From assembly GCA_902556205.1 (NCBI GenBank), contig CACDVH010000001.1:234029-298028 (forward strand): a stretch of 64,000 nt of DNA, given 5' to 3'. The notes under the pieces are model-generated. The model was given only the letters and a program-made list of their open reading frames with translations, had not been told where the DNA came from and made no database searches. The translations under genes and the position numbers were made by a program. Positions 44,549 to 53,730 of the stretch are shown here, in pieces (within the stretch, counting starts at the first letter, position 1; each line of letters opens with the position of its first letter). Source of the DNA: an uncultured Gammaproteobacteria bacterium. GTDB taxonomy: Bacteria > Pseudomonadota > Gammaproteobacteria > PS1 > Pseudothioglobaceae.

Positions 44549-45378
44549 TGTTAGCAAATTTTAAAGATATTCTATTACCAGCAAAAGAAGAGGGTTATGC
44601 CGTAGCATGCTTCAATGTTTTTGGCTTTGAGGACTCAAGGGCTGTCATAGATGCTGCAGAGTTAAGAAATGCCTCCGTTATTCTTTCAATAAATCTTGAT
44701 ATGCGCCAATTTATGACTATGGATCAAATTATTGGTATGTTAAGACCTATGGCTGAGAGTGCTAAGGTTCCAGTATGTATTCATCTTGATCATACTTATG
44801 AAGTTGATGAAGTAAAGCGGGCAATAGATTGTGGGTTTAATTCTGTCATGTATGATGGGTCACAATTGCCTATTGCTCAAAATATTGCTTCTATAAAGGA
44901 TGTAGTGTCTTATGCACGCCACAAAGGAGTTTCGGTTGAAGCTGAAGTAGGATCAGTTCCTTATGCAACTGGTAGAGACCACATTAAATCTGAGTTAACT
45001 GACTTGTCTGAAGCTTTAGCTATGGAGAAAGATGGCAAGCCTGATGCACTAGCAATTTCAATAGGGAATGTTCATCGAATAGAATCAGGTTTTGTAGAAA
45101 TTAATGTTGAGCGATTTAATGAACTTGAGAAAGAGCTCTCTATTCCATTAGTGATTCATGGCACAAGTGGAATTAAAGATAGTGATATTAAAATGCTTTC
45201 AAAGTGCCATATTACAAAGTTTAATGTTGGCACAGTCTTAAGGAAGAGTTTTGGTGATTCATTACGAGTTACTTTAGAGTCTGACTCCAATCTATTTGAT
45301 AGGATTGCAATCATGAAAAAAGTGATTCCTGATTTGCAAGTCACCGCTTCAAGGGTAATCAAGCTCCTTGGACAATAA
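44548..45378 (+). CDS. iolJ: Class II aldolase, IolJ-like
   Basis: 276-aa zinc-dependent fructose-bisphosphate aldolase-type TIM barrel. Visible: AVACFNVFGFEDSRAVIDAA, the zinc site HLDHTYEVDEVKRAIDCGFNSVMYDGSQLP, VEAEVG, LVIHGTSGIKDSDIKM and KFNVGT. As IolJ it would cleave 6-phospho-5-dehydro-2-deoxygluconate to dihydroxyacetone phosphate and malonate semialdehyde, the end of the pathway. Its role would overlap with the DUF2090 domain of IolC. No mmsA/iolA (malonate-semialdehyde dehydrogenase) is visible in the window. Confidence 0.88.
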   Translation: MLANFKDILLPAKEEGYAVACFNVFGFEDSRAVIDAAELRNASVILSINLDMRQFMTMDQIIGMLRPMAESAKVPVCIHLDHTYEVDEVKRAIDCGFNSVMYDGSQLPIAQNIASIKDVVSYARHKGVSVEAEVGSVPYATGRDHIKSELTDLSEALAMEKDGKPDALAISIGNVHRIESGFVEINVERFNELEKELSIPLVIHGTSGIKDSDIKMLSKCHITKFNVGTVLRKSFGDSLRVTLESDSNLFDRIAIMKKVIPDLQVTASRVIKLLGQ

Positions 45379-45385
45379 AAAGTAT

Positions 45386-46435
45386 TTATCTCGCTTTTTG
45401 AAGACTCTTAATTACAGATTCCGTCTCATCCCAGTCAATACATCCATCAGTAACTGATACGCCATATTTCATACTCTGTTTATCTAAAAGTATTTTCTGC
45501 TTGCCAGAAAATAAATTACTTTCTAGCATGACACCAAAAATAGATTTATTTCCAGAGTGAATTTGACTTTTGATATCCTGAATCACTTTACCTTGATTTC
45601 TGTAATCCTGATTAGAATTATCATGGGAGCAATCAATCATAATTCTCTCAGCTAAACCATTTTCCTTAAGAAGTTTTTCACATTTTAATACCGATTCATT
45701 GTCATAGTTCGGTTTGGTGCCCCCTCTCAGTATGATATGAGAAGATATATTTCCTTTAGCTTTAAATGTGGCGATTTGTCCTTTGTCGTTAATTCCTAGA
45801 AAACTTTGTGGGGAAGAGCAGGCTCTAATTGCATTAACAGCCATTGTTAAGTTACCATCTGTTCCATTTTTAAAACCAACTGTCATCGATAGTCCACTCG
45901 ACATTTCTCTATGAGTTTGCGATTCGGTTGTCCTTGCGCCAATAGCACACCAAGAAATGAGATCAGCAAGGTATTGAGGAGTAATCGGGTTAAGTGCTTC
46001 AGTAGCTGTTGGCATCCCTTGCTCTGCAAGCCAAACGAGGAGCTCACGTCCTTGTCGCAGACCTTTTTCAACATCTAATGAATCATCCATATCTGGATCA
46101 CTAATTAATCCTTTCCAACCCACAGTAGTTCTTGGCTTTTCAAAATATACTCTCATCATGATATAGATTGATTCTTCAACTTCCCTCTGAAGTGACTTCA
46201 ATTTAAGAGCATATTCTTTAGCTGCTCCAATATCATGAATTGAACAAGGACCCACGATAACTATGAGTCTTTTGTCTTCACCTAAAAAAATATCATTAAC
46301 AGTTTTACGACTCGTTAAAATATTATCTTTGCCGTGATCACTCACTTTGATTTGCTGTCTTAAATCAATTGGCGAGGTTATGACGGTTTCACTTTCGATA
46401 TTTGTATTGTGGATTTGATTAATCATTTCAGTCAT
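45386..46435 (-). CDS. 3-deoxy-7-phosphoheptulonate (DAHP) synthase, class I
   Basis: First step of the shikimate pathway, from PEP and erythrose 4-phosphate. 349 aa, the length of E. coli AroF/G/H. Visible: IVGPCSIHDIGAAKEYA, IMMRVYFEKPRTTVGWKGLISDPDMD, GRELLVWLAEQGMPTATEALNPITPQYLADLISWCAIGARTTESQTHREMSSGLSMTVGFKNGTDG and MIDCSHDNSNQDYRNQ. I cannot tell which amino acid inhibits it. It is convergent with iolJ, with 7 bp between stops. Confidence 0.95.
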   Translation of the reverse strand: MTEMINQIHNTNIESETVITSPIDLRQQIKVSDHGKDNILTSRKTVNDIFLGEDKRLIVIVGPCSIHDIGAAKEYALKLKSLQREVEESIYIMMRVYFEKPRTTVGWKGLISDPDMDDSLDVEKGLRQGRELLVWLAEQGMPTATEALNPITPQYLADLISWCAIGARTTESQTHREMSSGLSMTVGFKNGTDGNLTMAVNAIRACSSPQSFLGINDKGQIATFKAKGNISSHIILRGGTKPNYDNESVLKCEKLLKENGLAERIMIDCSHDNSNQDYRNQGKVIQDIKSQIHSGNKSIFGVMLESNLFSGKQKILLDKQSMKYGVSVTDGCIDWDETESVIKSLQKAR

Positions 46436-46558
46436 GTTTTATAGTTTTGAGCGACGATTTAAACATAAATGTAGAAATATTTTTTAGTTAGATGATAAAA
46501 AAAATAGTTATTTTAATTTTTAATAAATTTATTAATCTTGATAATTTGTAGTAAGTAG

Positions 46559-47395
46559 ATGAAAAAAATAACAAAAAAAATATTATTATTTTCATTGGTT
46601 TTCCTTGTTGGATGTAGCTCTACCACCTTTATTTATAATAGACTTGACTTTTTGTTGCCCTGGTATCTGGAAAGTTACGTTGACTTAAATCAAGAGCAAA
46701 GGAAGAATTTAAATGAATTACTTGAGCCATTTTTTGAATGGCATAGAGAGGAAGAATTACCTAAGTATTCAGAAATTATTGGAGACTTAGAGTTATTACT
46801 TGACGAAAAAATTGAGCTCTCCTCTATTGAATCCATTACTTATGATGTTGAACAGGCTTGGTTTCGAATTGAAGATGAAATGATTTTGTGGGCTATCCCC
46901 ATGACCCGGGATTTATCGCAAGAGCAAATTGACGAATTTCTTCAAACAATTCAAACTAAAACTTTACAAAGTGAAAAAAAATATTTAGTTCGTAATTTAC
47001 AAACTTATCAAAATGATAATTACAAACGCATAAGAAAGAACTTGAGGCGTTTCATAGGAGGCATGAATAAAGATCAGCTCGATCTTATTAATGCTGCAAG
47101 TAAAGAAATGATTAGAGTCGATGGTCATTGGATTAATAATCGAAAAGCTCTCATTGAAAATCTCAAGTTGATTTTTAAGAGGGATGATGGCTGGGAATTA
47201 GCATTGACAAATATTACCCATAGAGATGATTCGGTTTCAGATAATTATCGTAAAACTTATTCTCATAATATCAAAGTTAATGAGCGCCTTTTTGTTGAAA
47301 TTTTAAATTCTAGGACAGAAAAGCAAGACAAGAAACTACGTTCTATGCTTTTAAGATACAAAACGGATATTAATAATTTGATAGCTCAAAAATAG
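46559..47395 (+). CDS. DUF6279 family lipoprotein
   Basis: 278 aa. Lipobox LVGC with Cys19 after a basic, hydrophobic signal (MKKITKKILLFSLVFLVGC), so a membrane-anchored lipoprotein. The body is helical and charged, beginning IYNRLDFLLPWYLESYVDLNQEQRKNL, which is the DUF6279 pattern. Function unknown. It lies alone between convergent or opposite-strand genes; the downstream ABC-2-like gene ends 4 bp away on the other strand. Confidence 0.82.
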   Translation: MKKITKKILLFSLVFLVGCSSTTFIYNRLDFLLPWYLESYVDLNQEQRKNLNELLEPFFEWHREEELPKYSEIIGDLELLLDEKIELSSIESITYDVEQAWFRIEDEMILWAIPMTRDLSQEQIDEFLQTIQTKTLQSEKKYLVRNLQTYQNDNYKRIRKNLRRFIGGMNKDQLDLINAASKEMIRVDGHWINNRKALIENLKLIFKRDDGWELALTNITHRDDSVSDNYRKTYSHNIKVNERLFVEILNSRTEKQDKKLRSMLLRYKTDINNLIAQK

Positions 47396-47398
47396 CCC

Positions 47399-48493
47399 TT
47401 ACCAGCGCCTCTTCATTCTTCCTCTGAGTATATCTGAAACCCAATTTAGAAATAGTCCGATTAAAGCTGCTGAGCAAAGCCATAAGAATGGGAGGCTGCT
47501 CTCAGAGCCAAACATCACAGAGCGATAAGCGCTTCCAATGGAATCAAATGGAACTGATGTGCCAATAAATTCAAGCCATTCTGGTGCTGCTGTTAGAGGA
47601 ATCATTGTTCCGCTTAATGCCGGTTGATAAAAAACAACTGGAAGAATTACGACAAGTGCTAGAAGTCCAACGGAAGAGAATATGCCGAGAAATAACCAGC
47701 TTAGACAAACGCATATGAACCATGAAAAGAACCATGACATAAAAAATACTTCCCATTGCATTGTTGTGAGAGTCACGACCATTGCTAGTGTGAAACTCGA
47801 TACTCCCATTGTCATCACTGGAATAACTGTTCTGACATAGGCTCTGTTAAGAAGTGTCATTTGGTTTGTTGCAAGGAAGAGAAGTGCTGAGCCTACCATT
47901 GCTGAAAGCCAAGTAATAAAGCTCATCACAAATGGAGAGGGGATTGAGGAGAGGCTTTGAGCCTCATATAGGTTTTCGGATTCAATCTGAATAGGCATCT
48001 CAGAACTAGGCACAATATTTTTTAGCTTTGCTAGTCGAATGTTTGAGATAAAAGCAGAGAGGCCCAACTGAAATGTGGATGGTAATTGACTCGCAATTTG
48101 TGTTTCTGAAACCGTTAAGTGGTCAGAGTTGATGACCTTGATATTGATGTTACTTTCACCTAATGCTTGCTCTGAAAAGTCTTCAGGAAAAATTATCACA
48201 GAAGAGATTTCACCATTAGATAATGCGATTGTTGCTTTTTCAGAATCTTTAAATAACCCAACTCTAAACGGTAGAGATCTTGAGATTACCTTAATTGCTT
48301 GAGTTGATACTAAAGGAAAGGATTTACTGTTATCTAAGTTAACTATTCCCAGTCTAAAGTTTGATGAAATCTTTTCTGGATCGTTCGGTGCAGTAAGGTT
48401 GAATACTGAAAATATTAACGCAATGATTGTGGGAACAATAATAGCTGCTCTGAATAGTTTGCTCCGACGAAAGTCATGAATAGAGGAGGCCAT
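47399..48493 (-). CDS. ABC-2 type / YhgE-Pip-like membrane protein
   Basis: 364 aa. One N-terminal membrane segment (AAIIVPTIIALIFSVFNL), a soluble extracytoplasmic domain of about 150 residues (FRLGIVNLDNS ... KVINSDHLTVSETQIASQL), then about five to six membrane segments and a basic C-terminus (RGRMKRRW). This architecture matches ABC-2 type permeases and the YhgE/Pip family, which move large or hydrophobic substrates. No ATPase gene is adjacent. Substrate unknown. The start is close to the GMC gene end. Confidence 0.65.
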   Translation of the reverse strand: MASSIHDFRRSKLFRAAIIVPTIIALIFSVFNLTAPNDPEKISSNFRLGIVNLDNSKSFPLVSTQAIKVISRSLPFRVGLFKDSEKATIALSNGEISSVIIFPEDFSEQALGESNINIKVINSDHLTVSETQIASQLPSTFQLGLSAFISNIRLAKLKNIVPSSEMPIQIESENLYEAQSLSSIPSPFVMSFITWLSAMVGSALLFLATNQMTLLNRAYVRTVIPVMTMGVSSFTLAMVVTLTTMQWEVFFMSWFFSWFICVCLSWLFLGIFSSVGLLALVVILPVVFYQPALSGTMIPLTAAPEWLEFIGTSVPFDSIGSAYRSVMFGSESSLPFLWLCSAALIGLFLNWVSDILRGRMKRRW

Positions 48494-48532
48494 TAATTTA
48501 AATCAAATAAGTAAAACAATACACAAACACCC

Positions 48533-50155
48533 CTATTTAGTCAAACCCGAATGAATTTTGCCAAGAATCATTTCTGCAGCCTTTTCAGCAATCATCATGG
48601 TTGGTGCATTTGTATTTCCCGAAACCAGTTCGGGCATTATTGATGCGTCTACAACCCTTAAGTTTTTGACACCATGAACCCTTAGCTGATCATCTACCAC
48701 GCTCTCTTTATCATGCCCCATTTTGCAAGTACCAACGGGATGATAAATACTCTGGCTATGGTTTCTTGCTGCTTCTAATAACTCTTCATCAGAAGAGAAA
48801 GACCCTCCGGGAACAAACTCATCAAGTATGTGTTCTTTGATTGAGTTAGCCTGTGCAATTTTTCTAGCGACCTTGATTGACTCTACTGCGACCTCTCTGT
48901 CAGATTTTGTTGAAAGGTAATTTGGGATAATTGTAGGGAGGTCTTCAGGGTTTGATGAGTTAATAGAAACTTCGCCTCTGCTCTCTGGTCTAAGATTGCA
49001 AACTGACATTGTAAATGCTGAAAATGGATGAACACCATCTCCAGGTTTATCTGCACTTAGTGGCTGCATATGAAATTGTATGTTGGGTCTGGAACCATCC
49101 AAAGCAGTGTTGGTGAAAGCAAAAACCTGACTGGCACTCAAAGTTAGAGGGCCCGTTCTAAAAAGAATATATTGCATTCCAATGAGCGCCTTTTTCCACC
49201 ACGTGTTAAGCTCATCATTGAGTGTTCTTGTGTTGGTTTTATAGACCAGTCTGATCTGAAGGTGGTCTTGAAGGTTCTTCCCAACCCAAGGATTATGATG
49301 AATCGTTTTAATGCCAAGCTTATTGAGTAGGTCTTCATCTCCAATACCTGAAAGCTGTAATATTTGTGGGGAGCTAATCGCTCCTGCAGACAAAATAACC
49401 TCTTTTTTTGCATGAATAGTTAAGCTAGTCTTGCCTTTCTTTTGAGAGCAATTGACACCTATTGCTTGAGTGCCATCAAAAATGACCTTATTGATTTGAG
49501 TGCTGGTCATGATTGTTAAGTTTTTTCTAGATCTAACTTTTCGATTCAAAAATGAGCGGTAAGAGCTTCTCCTAAATCCTTTGTGGGTTGTTTGCTGAAA
49601 GTATCCAACACCCTCCTGTTTTTCTCCATTGCAATCTTGATTAAAAGGAATGCCAATCTCCTCAGAGGCCTCAATAAAAAGATCAGCGATCATTCTTCTT
49701 AATCTAAGATTGGAAACTTTTAACTCGCCATCAACTCCATGATATTGATCTTCGCCATTTTCTTGGCACTCAAATTTTTTAAATAAAGGGAGCACTTCTT
49801 TGTATGACCAGCCTTTGTTTCCAAGCTTCTCCCAATTATCATAGTCGTGCCTGTCACCTCTAATATATAGAAGTCCATTAAGAGCACTAGAGCCACCAAG
49901 CACCTTTCCTCTTGGCCAATCAATCCTTCTATTATTTAAACCTTTATCCTTTTCGAGCTTGTACATCCAATCAAATTTTGGATTGTTCATTGTTTTGAAG
50001 TAACCCACTGGGACATGAAGCCATAGATTGTTATCTCTGCGCCCAGCCTCAATCAATAACACTTTGTTCTCTGGGTCTGATGAGAGTCTGTTAGCTAGCA
50101 AGCATCCCGCTGATCCAGCACCAACAATAATGTAATCATATTCCATAGGCATCAT
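48533..50155 (-). CDS. GMC family oxidoreductase (choline dehydrogenase-like)
   Basis: 540-aa FAD enzyme. Dinucleotide-binding YIIVGAGSAGCLLANRLS near the N-terminus, GMC signature GGSSALNGLLYIRG, second signature AGAISSPQILQLSGIG and the catalytic His segment HPVGTCKMG, then NTNAPTMMIAEKAAEMI. Such enzymes oxidise alcohols (choline, glycols, polyols). It is divergent from the TRAP/DHPS locus across about 250 bp, so it may act on a substrate brought in by that transporter, but choline is also possible. The start could be any of three nearby ATGs (50155, 50152, 50146). Confidence 0.87.
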   Translation of the reverse strand: MMPMEYDYIIVGAGSAGCLLANRLSSDPENKVLLIEAGRRDNNLWLHVPVGYFKTMNNPKFDWMYKLEKDKGLNNRRIDWPRGKVLGGSSALNGLLYIRGDRHDYDNWEKLGNKGWSYKEVLPLFKKFECQENGEDQYHGVDGELKVSNLRLRRMIADLFIEASEEIGIPFNQDCNGEKQEGVGYFQQTTHKGFRRSSYRSFLNRKVRSRKNLTIMTSTQINKVIFDGTQAIGVNCSQKKGKTSLTIHAKKEVILSAGAISSPQILQLSGIGDEDLLNKLGIKTIHHNPWVGKNLQDHLQIRLVYKTNTRTLNDELNTWWKKALIGMQYILFRTGPLTLSASQVFAFTNTALDGSRPNIQFHMQPLSADKPGDGVHPFSAFTMSVCNLRPESRGEVSINSSNPEDLPTIIPNYLSTKSDREVAVESIKVARKIAQANSIKEHILDEFVPGGSFSSDEELLEAARNHSQSIYHPVGTCKMGHDKESVVDDQLRVHGVKNLRVVDASIMPELVSGNTNAPTMMIAEKAAEMILGKIHSGLTK

Positions 50156-50308
50156 TATTCATAAAATTATTTAATCAAAAAGGATATAAAAATGGATTAT
50201 TTTTTTAAAAAAAAAGTAACACTAAAATCAATATGACAATTATAGGTAAAACTTAAGCCCATCTAGTTATGAATAAAAAAATACAGTTAAATTTTTTTTA
50301 TAAATAGA

Positions 50309-50338
50309 TTGAAACATATATATCAATTGATGTATACT
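50309..50338 (+). promoter_or_regulatory. Sigma-70 promoter with overlapping operator for the TRAP operon
   Basis: -35 TTGAAA (50309-50314) and -10 TATACT (50333-50338) with an 18-nt spacer. Inside the spacer is the quasi-palindrome ATATATCAATTGATGTAT (arms agree at 8 of 9 positions), well placed for a repressor. The 23 bases 50315-50337 match the inositol promoter element at 30073-30095 at all but one position. The local GntR regulator is a candidate ligand-responsive repressor (inference). Confidence 0.65.
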
Positions 50339-50405
50339 GGGGTTTAGCTAAATGCGTAATTCTATTGTGTGTTTATCTATTAATGTTTAAAAATTAGGAG
50401 ATTTT

Positions 50406-51500
50406 ATGTTTAAAAATAAAGTTGGTTTATTGGCTGCTGCTCTAGTCGCGTTTAGTTCAAGCGCTATTGCTGATGGTCATATCCATTTGAAAGTACAATC
50501 TGTACTAAACTCTACTGGTAGTGAAGTTGGCTATGTTAGAGATTTTGCAGAAGATGTCGCTGCACTAACTGATGGCAGAGTTACAATTGAAGTTCTTCCA
50601 GGAGGCTCGGTTGTTCCTAACTCTGATCTTATTGATGCAGTTGACGCTGGTCTAATTGATGGCGGATTTGCATGGACTCACTACTGGTCTGGTAAGCACC
50701 CAGCTGCAATGCTGTTTGGCTCACCAATCGCTGGCGCAGGACTTGGAATTGACAACATCGCATGGCTATCATGGTTCCATAGTGCGGGTGGTAAAGAGCT
50801 CTATGACCAGTTGTGGGATGAGATGGACTTGAACGTTGTTGGCTTGATGCTTCAGCCAGTTGGTCCAGAAGCTCTAGGTTGGTTTAAAGAGCCAATTAAC
50901 AGTATGGACGACTTCCGTAAGCTTAGATTCCGTGCTCCTCCAGGAATCCCAGGGCAAACGTACAAGGATATTGGTGTCGCAGCTGTAGCAATGGGTGGTG
51001 GAGATATTCTACCAGCACTTGAGAAAGGCGTAATTGACGCAGCAGAATGGTGCTGCCCAGAGCCAGACAGAGACTTCGGTTTCCAAAAGGTTCTTAAGTA
51101 CTACTACTTGCAAGGACTTCACCAGAACGTTGTGAATGCTGACATGTATATCAACGGTGACAGATGGAATGAAATTTCTCCACGTGACCAACATGCTATC
51201 CATGTAGCTGCAAGAGCAGCTAGACTTGACTCTATGTCAAATCGTATCTATGCAAACGGTATTGCTATGGCAGATTTGCTAGAGCAAGGCGTTCAGCTGA
51301 TGGATACTCCGGATGACTATTTCGTAGAGTTTATGGCTGCTGCAAATGCAACCCTTCAAAAGAACGCAGATGAGAATGCATTCTTTGCAGAGGTTTGGGC
51401 TTCACAGAGAGATTTCGCTGAGAAAGCGGTTCCTTTCTGGTCAGGCGCTCAATCATCTAACGCAAAGTTAGGTTTAGCTTTTGCTGCAACTTTGAAGTAA
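50406..51500 (+). CDS. TRAP transporter substrate-binding protein, DctP family (probable DHPS uptake)
   Basis: 364 aa. Signal peptide MFKNKVGLLAAALVAFSSSAIADG, so periplasmic. The body has the DctP pattern: HLKVQSVLNSTGSEVGYVRDFAEDVAALTDGRVTIEVLPGGSVVP, FRKLRFRAPPGIPGQTYKDIG and IDAAEWCCPEPDRDFGFQKV. The Arg of FRAPPG is the usual carboxylate or sulfonate contact. The neighbouring DHPS-degradation genes point to dihydroxypropanesulfonate as ligand (inference). A terminator hairpin follows before dctQ. Confidence 0.9.
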   Translation: MFKNKVGLLAAALVAFSSSAIADGHIHLKVQSVLNSTGSEVGYVRDFAEDVAALTDGRVTIEVLPGGSVVPNSDLIDAVDAGLIDGGFAWTHYWSGKHPAAMLFGSPIAGAGLGIDNIAWLSWFHSAGGKELYDQLWDEMDLNVVGLMLQPVGPEALGWFKEPINSMDDFRKLRFRAPPGIPGQTYKDIGVAAVAMGGGDILPALEKGVIDAAEWCCPEPDRDFGFQKVLKYYYLQGLHQNVVNADMYINGDRWNEISPRDQHAIHVAARAARLDSMSNRIYANGIAMADLLEQGVQLMDTPDDYFVEFMAAANATLQKNADENAFFAEVWASQRDFAEKAVPFWSGAQSSNAKLGLAFAATLK

Positions 51501-51524
51501 AGATCCATCGTAAGACTTGTAATG

Positions 51525-51562
51525 AAGTTGCCAATAGTGAATGCTGTTGGCAACTTTTTTTT
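51525..51562 (+). terminator. Terminator between TRAP binding protein and permease genes
   Basis: 10-bp stem AAGTTGCCAA / TTGGCAACTT with a 12-nt loop, then eight T. It separates the binding-protein gene from the permeases in the same way as the hairpin at 31159 in the inositol operon. Confidence 0.85.
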
Positions 51563-51706
51563 ATCACAAGCTGGCTTTGTCTAACTTTGGGTTCTCCTTT
51601 ATCCCAGAGTTAGAAAAGCCTTAATTTTTTAGGGTTTTATTATTAAAACGCTCTAGTTTTGTTACAATGGTGTAACGTTTTTTAGTTTATAAATTAGGTG
51701 TAATTT

Positions 51707-52315
51707 ATGTCAGAGGAAGAAGATATAGGTGAATTAGACATTACCGATGAAATGATCGCTGAAGGCAGATCATATACAGGTGTTATGCCTGATGACATGC
51801 CAAAAATGATGGCGAGAACTATTCTTGGTATTGACTGGTTTAGTCTCAAGGTTGGCCAGATAGCCTGTTGGCTCACAGTCCCCGTTTTTTTATCGATGTT
51901 TATTGAAGTGACTGGAAGACATTTTTTTGGCTCACCAACAATGTGGGCATATGATATTAGTAGGATGGGTGCAGGCGCTATGTTTATGCTTGGTGCGGGC
52001 TATGCCCTTTCAAAGGGAGTTCATATTCGAGCAGACTTTATGTATCGTAACTGGTCTGTAAAGACACAAGCAACGATTGATTTGACGCTTTATTTATTAT
52101 TTTATTTTCCGGGGCTTACTGGCGCTGCGTGGGCTTGCTATAAATATGCCTATAAGTCATGGTCACAAATGGAAAGAGGAATGGACACTGCGTGGATGCC
52201 TCTAATGTACCCTATAAAATCGATATTGTTTATAGGCTTAGTATTTCTTTTAATTCAAGGCATTTCAGAGACGCTTAAATGCGTCTATGCTGTAAAAAAT
52301 AGGAGATGGCCATGA
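51707..52315 (+). CDS. TRAP transporter small permease, DctQ family
   Basis: 202-aa inner-membrane protein with four hydrophobic segments after an acidic N-terminal tail of about 50 residues. WFSLKVGQIACWLTVPVFLSMFIEVTGRHFFGSPTMWAYDISRMGAGAMFMLGAGYALSKGVHIRADFMYRNWS is the DctQ pattern, where HIRADF is the conserved segment. It probably has its own weak promoter after the hairpin at 51525: a TACAAT lies at 51663. It ends overlapping the DctM gene. Confidence 0.9.
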   Translation: MSEEEDIGELDITDEMIAEGRSYTGVMPDDMPKMMARTILGIDWFSLKVGQIACWLTVPVFLSMFIEVTGRHFFGSPTMWAYDISRMGAGAMFMLGAGYALSKGVHIRADFMYRNWSVKTQATIDLTLYLLFYFPGLTGAAWACYKYAYKSWSQMERGMDTAWMPLMYPIKSILFIGLVFLLIQGISETLKCVYAVKNRRWP

Positions 52316-53628
52316 GTCCAGAAGTATTAGGCATTGTCCTAATTTTAACAATGCTGTTTGCCATATTTATTGGCTTTCCAATTTCATTCACTCTGATATT
52401 TCTGGGCGTATTTTTTGGTTACCTGGGTTTTGGAGATCTTGTTTTCTTTTTAATGACCTTCCAGTTTTCAGGAAGCATGCTGGAGCAAACCCTTGTAGCG
52501 ATTCCTCTCTTTACCTTTATGGGAATTCTCATGGAGAAGGCAAACCTCATGGAGCGATTATTTACCTCCGTTCAGATGGCCCTTGCCAGAACCAAAGGAT
52601 CCTTGTTCGTCGCTGTTCTTTTTGTTGCTACAATCTTTGGAGCTGCAACAGGAATCGTGGGCGCGTCGGTCACTATTTTAGGAATCATGTCTGCCAAGAC
52701 TATGAATCGATCAGGGTATGATGTTCGTCTCGCAGCGGGCTCAATTACTGCTGGCGGTACACTCGGTATCTTGATACCTCCAAGCATTATGCTCGTTGTT
52801 ATGGGCCCTATTCTAAACGTTCCTGTGACTGATTTGTTTGCTGCAGCCATTGTTCCAGGATTGATGTTGGCAGCTCTATATACTGGCTATACACTTATCA
52901 GATGTCACTTAAATCCTGCTCTAGGTCCAGTTGTCCCTGAGGACTTAATACCAGACTCTATGAGTGAAGTATGGAAAGAGTTTTTTAAAGGCCTTGTCCC
53001 ACCAGTACTTTTAGTAGGCGCATCTTTAGGAAGCATCCTAGCGGGGTGGGCAACTGCAACTGAAGGTGCTGCGATGGGAGCAGTTGGTGCAATTTTTCTG
53101 ACTTTGGCCTATCGTAAACTAACCTTTGAGTCTTTGAAAAGTTCACTTTTAAAAACTTTAGAGATTACTACATTAATCATGGTTTTGGTATGTGCGTCGA
53201 ACTTCTTTGGAGCAGTATTTTCAAGACTGGGAACTCCGACTATGATTACTGAGTTCTTGATGTTGCTTGATCTTCCGCCAACTGCCATTTTATTAATTAT
53301 TATGGCTTTGATTTTTTTACTAGCATGGCCATTGGAGTGGGTTCCAATTGTTTTAATTATTATTCCAATTGTCTTGCCTCTTATTGAGCAATTAGGATTC
53401 AATCTGACTTGGTTTGGTATTCTAGTTGCGGTCAATCTTCAGACTGCTTGGCTATCCCCTCCTGTTGCACTATCGGCCTACTTTCTAAAGGGCGTAGTTC
53501 CAGAATGGGATCTATCAGACATCTATAAAGGGATGATGCAATTTATGGTCATTCAGGTTATTGGATTGGCATTGATTATTCTCTTCCCTCAAATTGTACT
53601 CTGGCTTCCAACATACTTGTATGGCTAA
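52312..53628 (+). CDS. TRAP transporter large permease, DctM family
   Basis: 438-aa protein with about 12 hydrophobic segments. Characteristic: AIFIGFPISFTLIFLGVFFGYLG, AIPLFTFMGILMEKANLMERLF, GAATGIVGASVTILGIMSAKTMNRSGYDVRLAAGSITAGGTLGILIPPSIMLVVMG, and QTAWLSPPVALSAYFLKGV. An ATG at 52306 directly abuts the AGGAG ribosome-binding site and is too close. The ATG at 52312, six bases from AGGAG and overlapping the dctQ stop, is the likely start. Confidence 0.93.
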   Translation: MSPEVLGIVLILTMLFAIFIGFPISFTLIFLGVFFGYLGFGDLVFFLMTFQFSGSMLEQTLVAIPLFTFMGILMEKANLMERLFTSVQMALARTKGSLFVAVLFVATIFGAATGIVGASVTILGIMSAKTMNRSGYDVRLAAGSITAGGTLGILIPPSIMLVVMGPILNVPVTDLFAAAIVPGLMLAALYTGYTLIRCHLNPALGPVVPEDLIPDSMSEVWKEFFKGLVPPVLLVGASLGSILAGWATATEGAAMGAVGAIFLTLAYRKLTFESLKSSLLKTLEITTLIMVLVCASNFFGAVFSRLGTPTMITEFLMLLDLPPTAILLIIMALIFLLAWPLEWVPIVLIIIPIVLPLIEQLGFNLTWFGILVAVNLQTAWLSPPVALSAYFLKGVVPEWDLSDIYKGMMQFMVIQVIGLALIILFPQIVLWLPTYLYG

Positions 53629-53650
53629 TTAGTCAATAGGCTAGGATTTC

Positions 53651-53676
53651 AAAAAGGGCACTATGTGCCCTTTTTT
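53651..53676. terminator. Rho-independent terminator of the TRAP genes
   Basis: 11-bp stem AAAAAGGGCAC / GTGCCCTTTTT with a 3-nt loop and flanking A and T runs, so it can serve both the TRAP genes on the plus strand and the GntR gene on the minus strand. Confidence 0.9.
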
Positions 53677-53730
53677 ATTGCTGACTTTATTTGTATGATT
53701 TGAATAAAAATATTTAAGTAATTCTAAATA

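Noticed and set aside
45377..45399. Hairpin between iolJ and the DAHP synthase gene
   Set aside because: The stem is only six A-T rich pairs, too weak to call a terminator.
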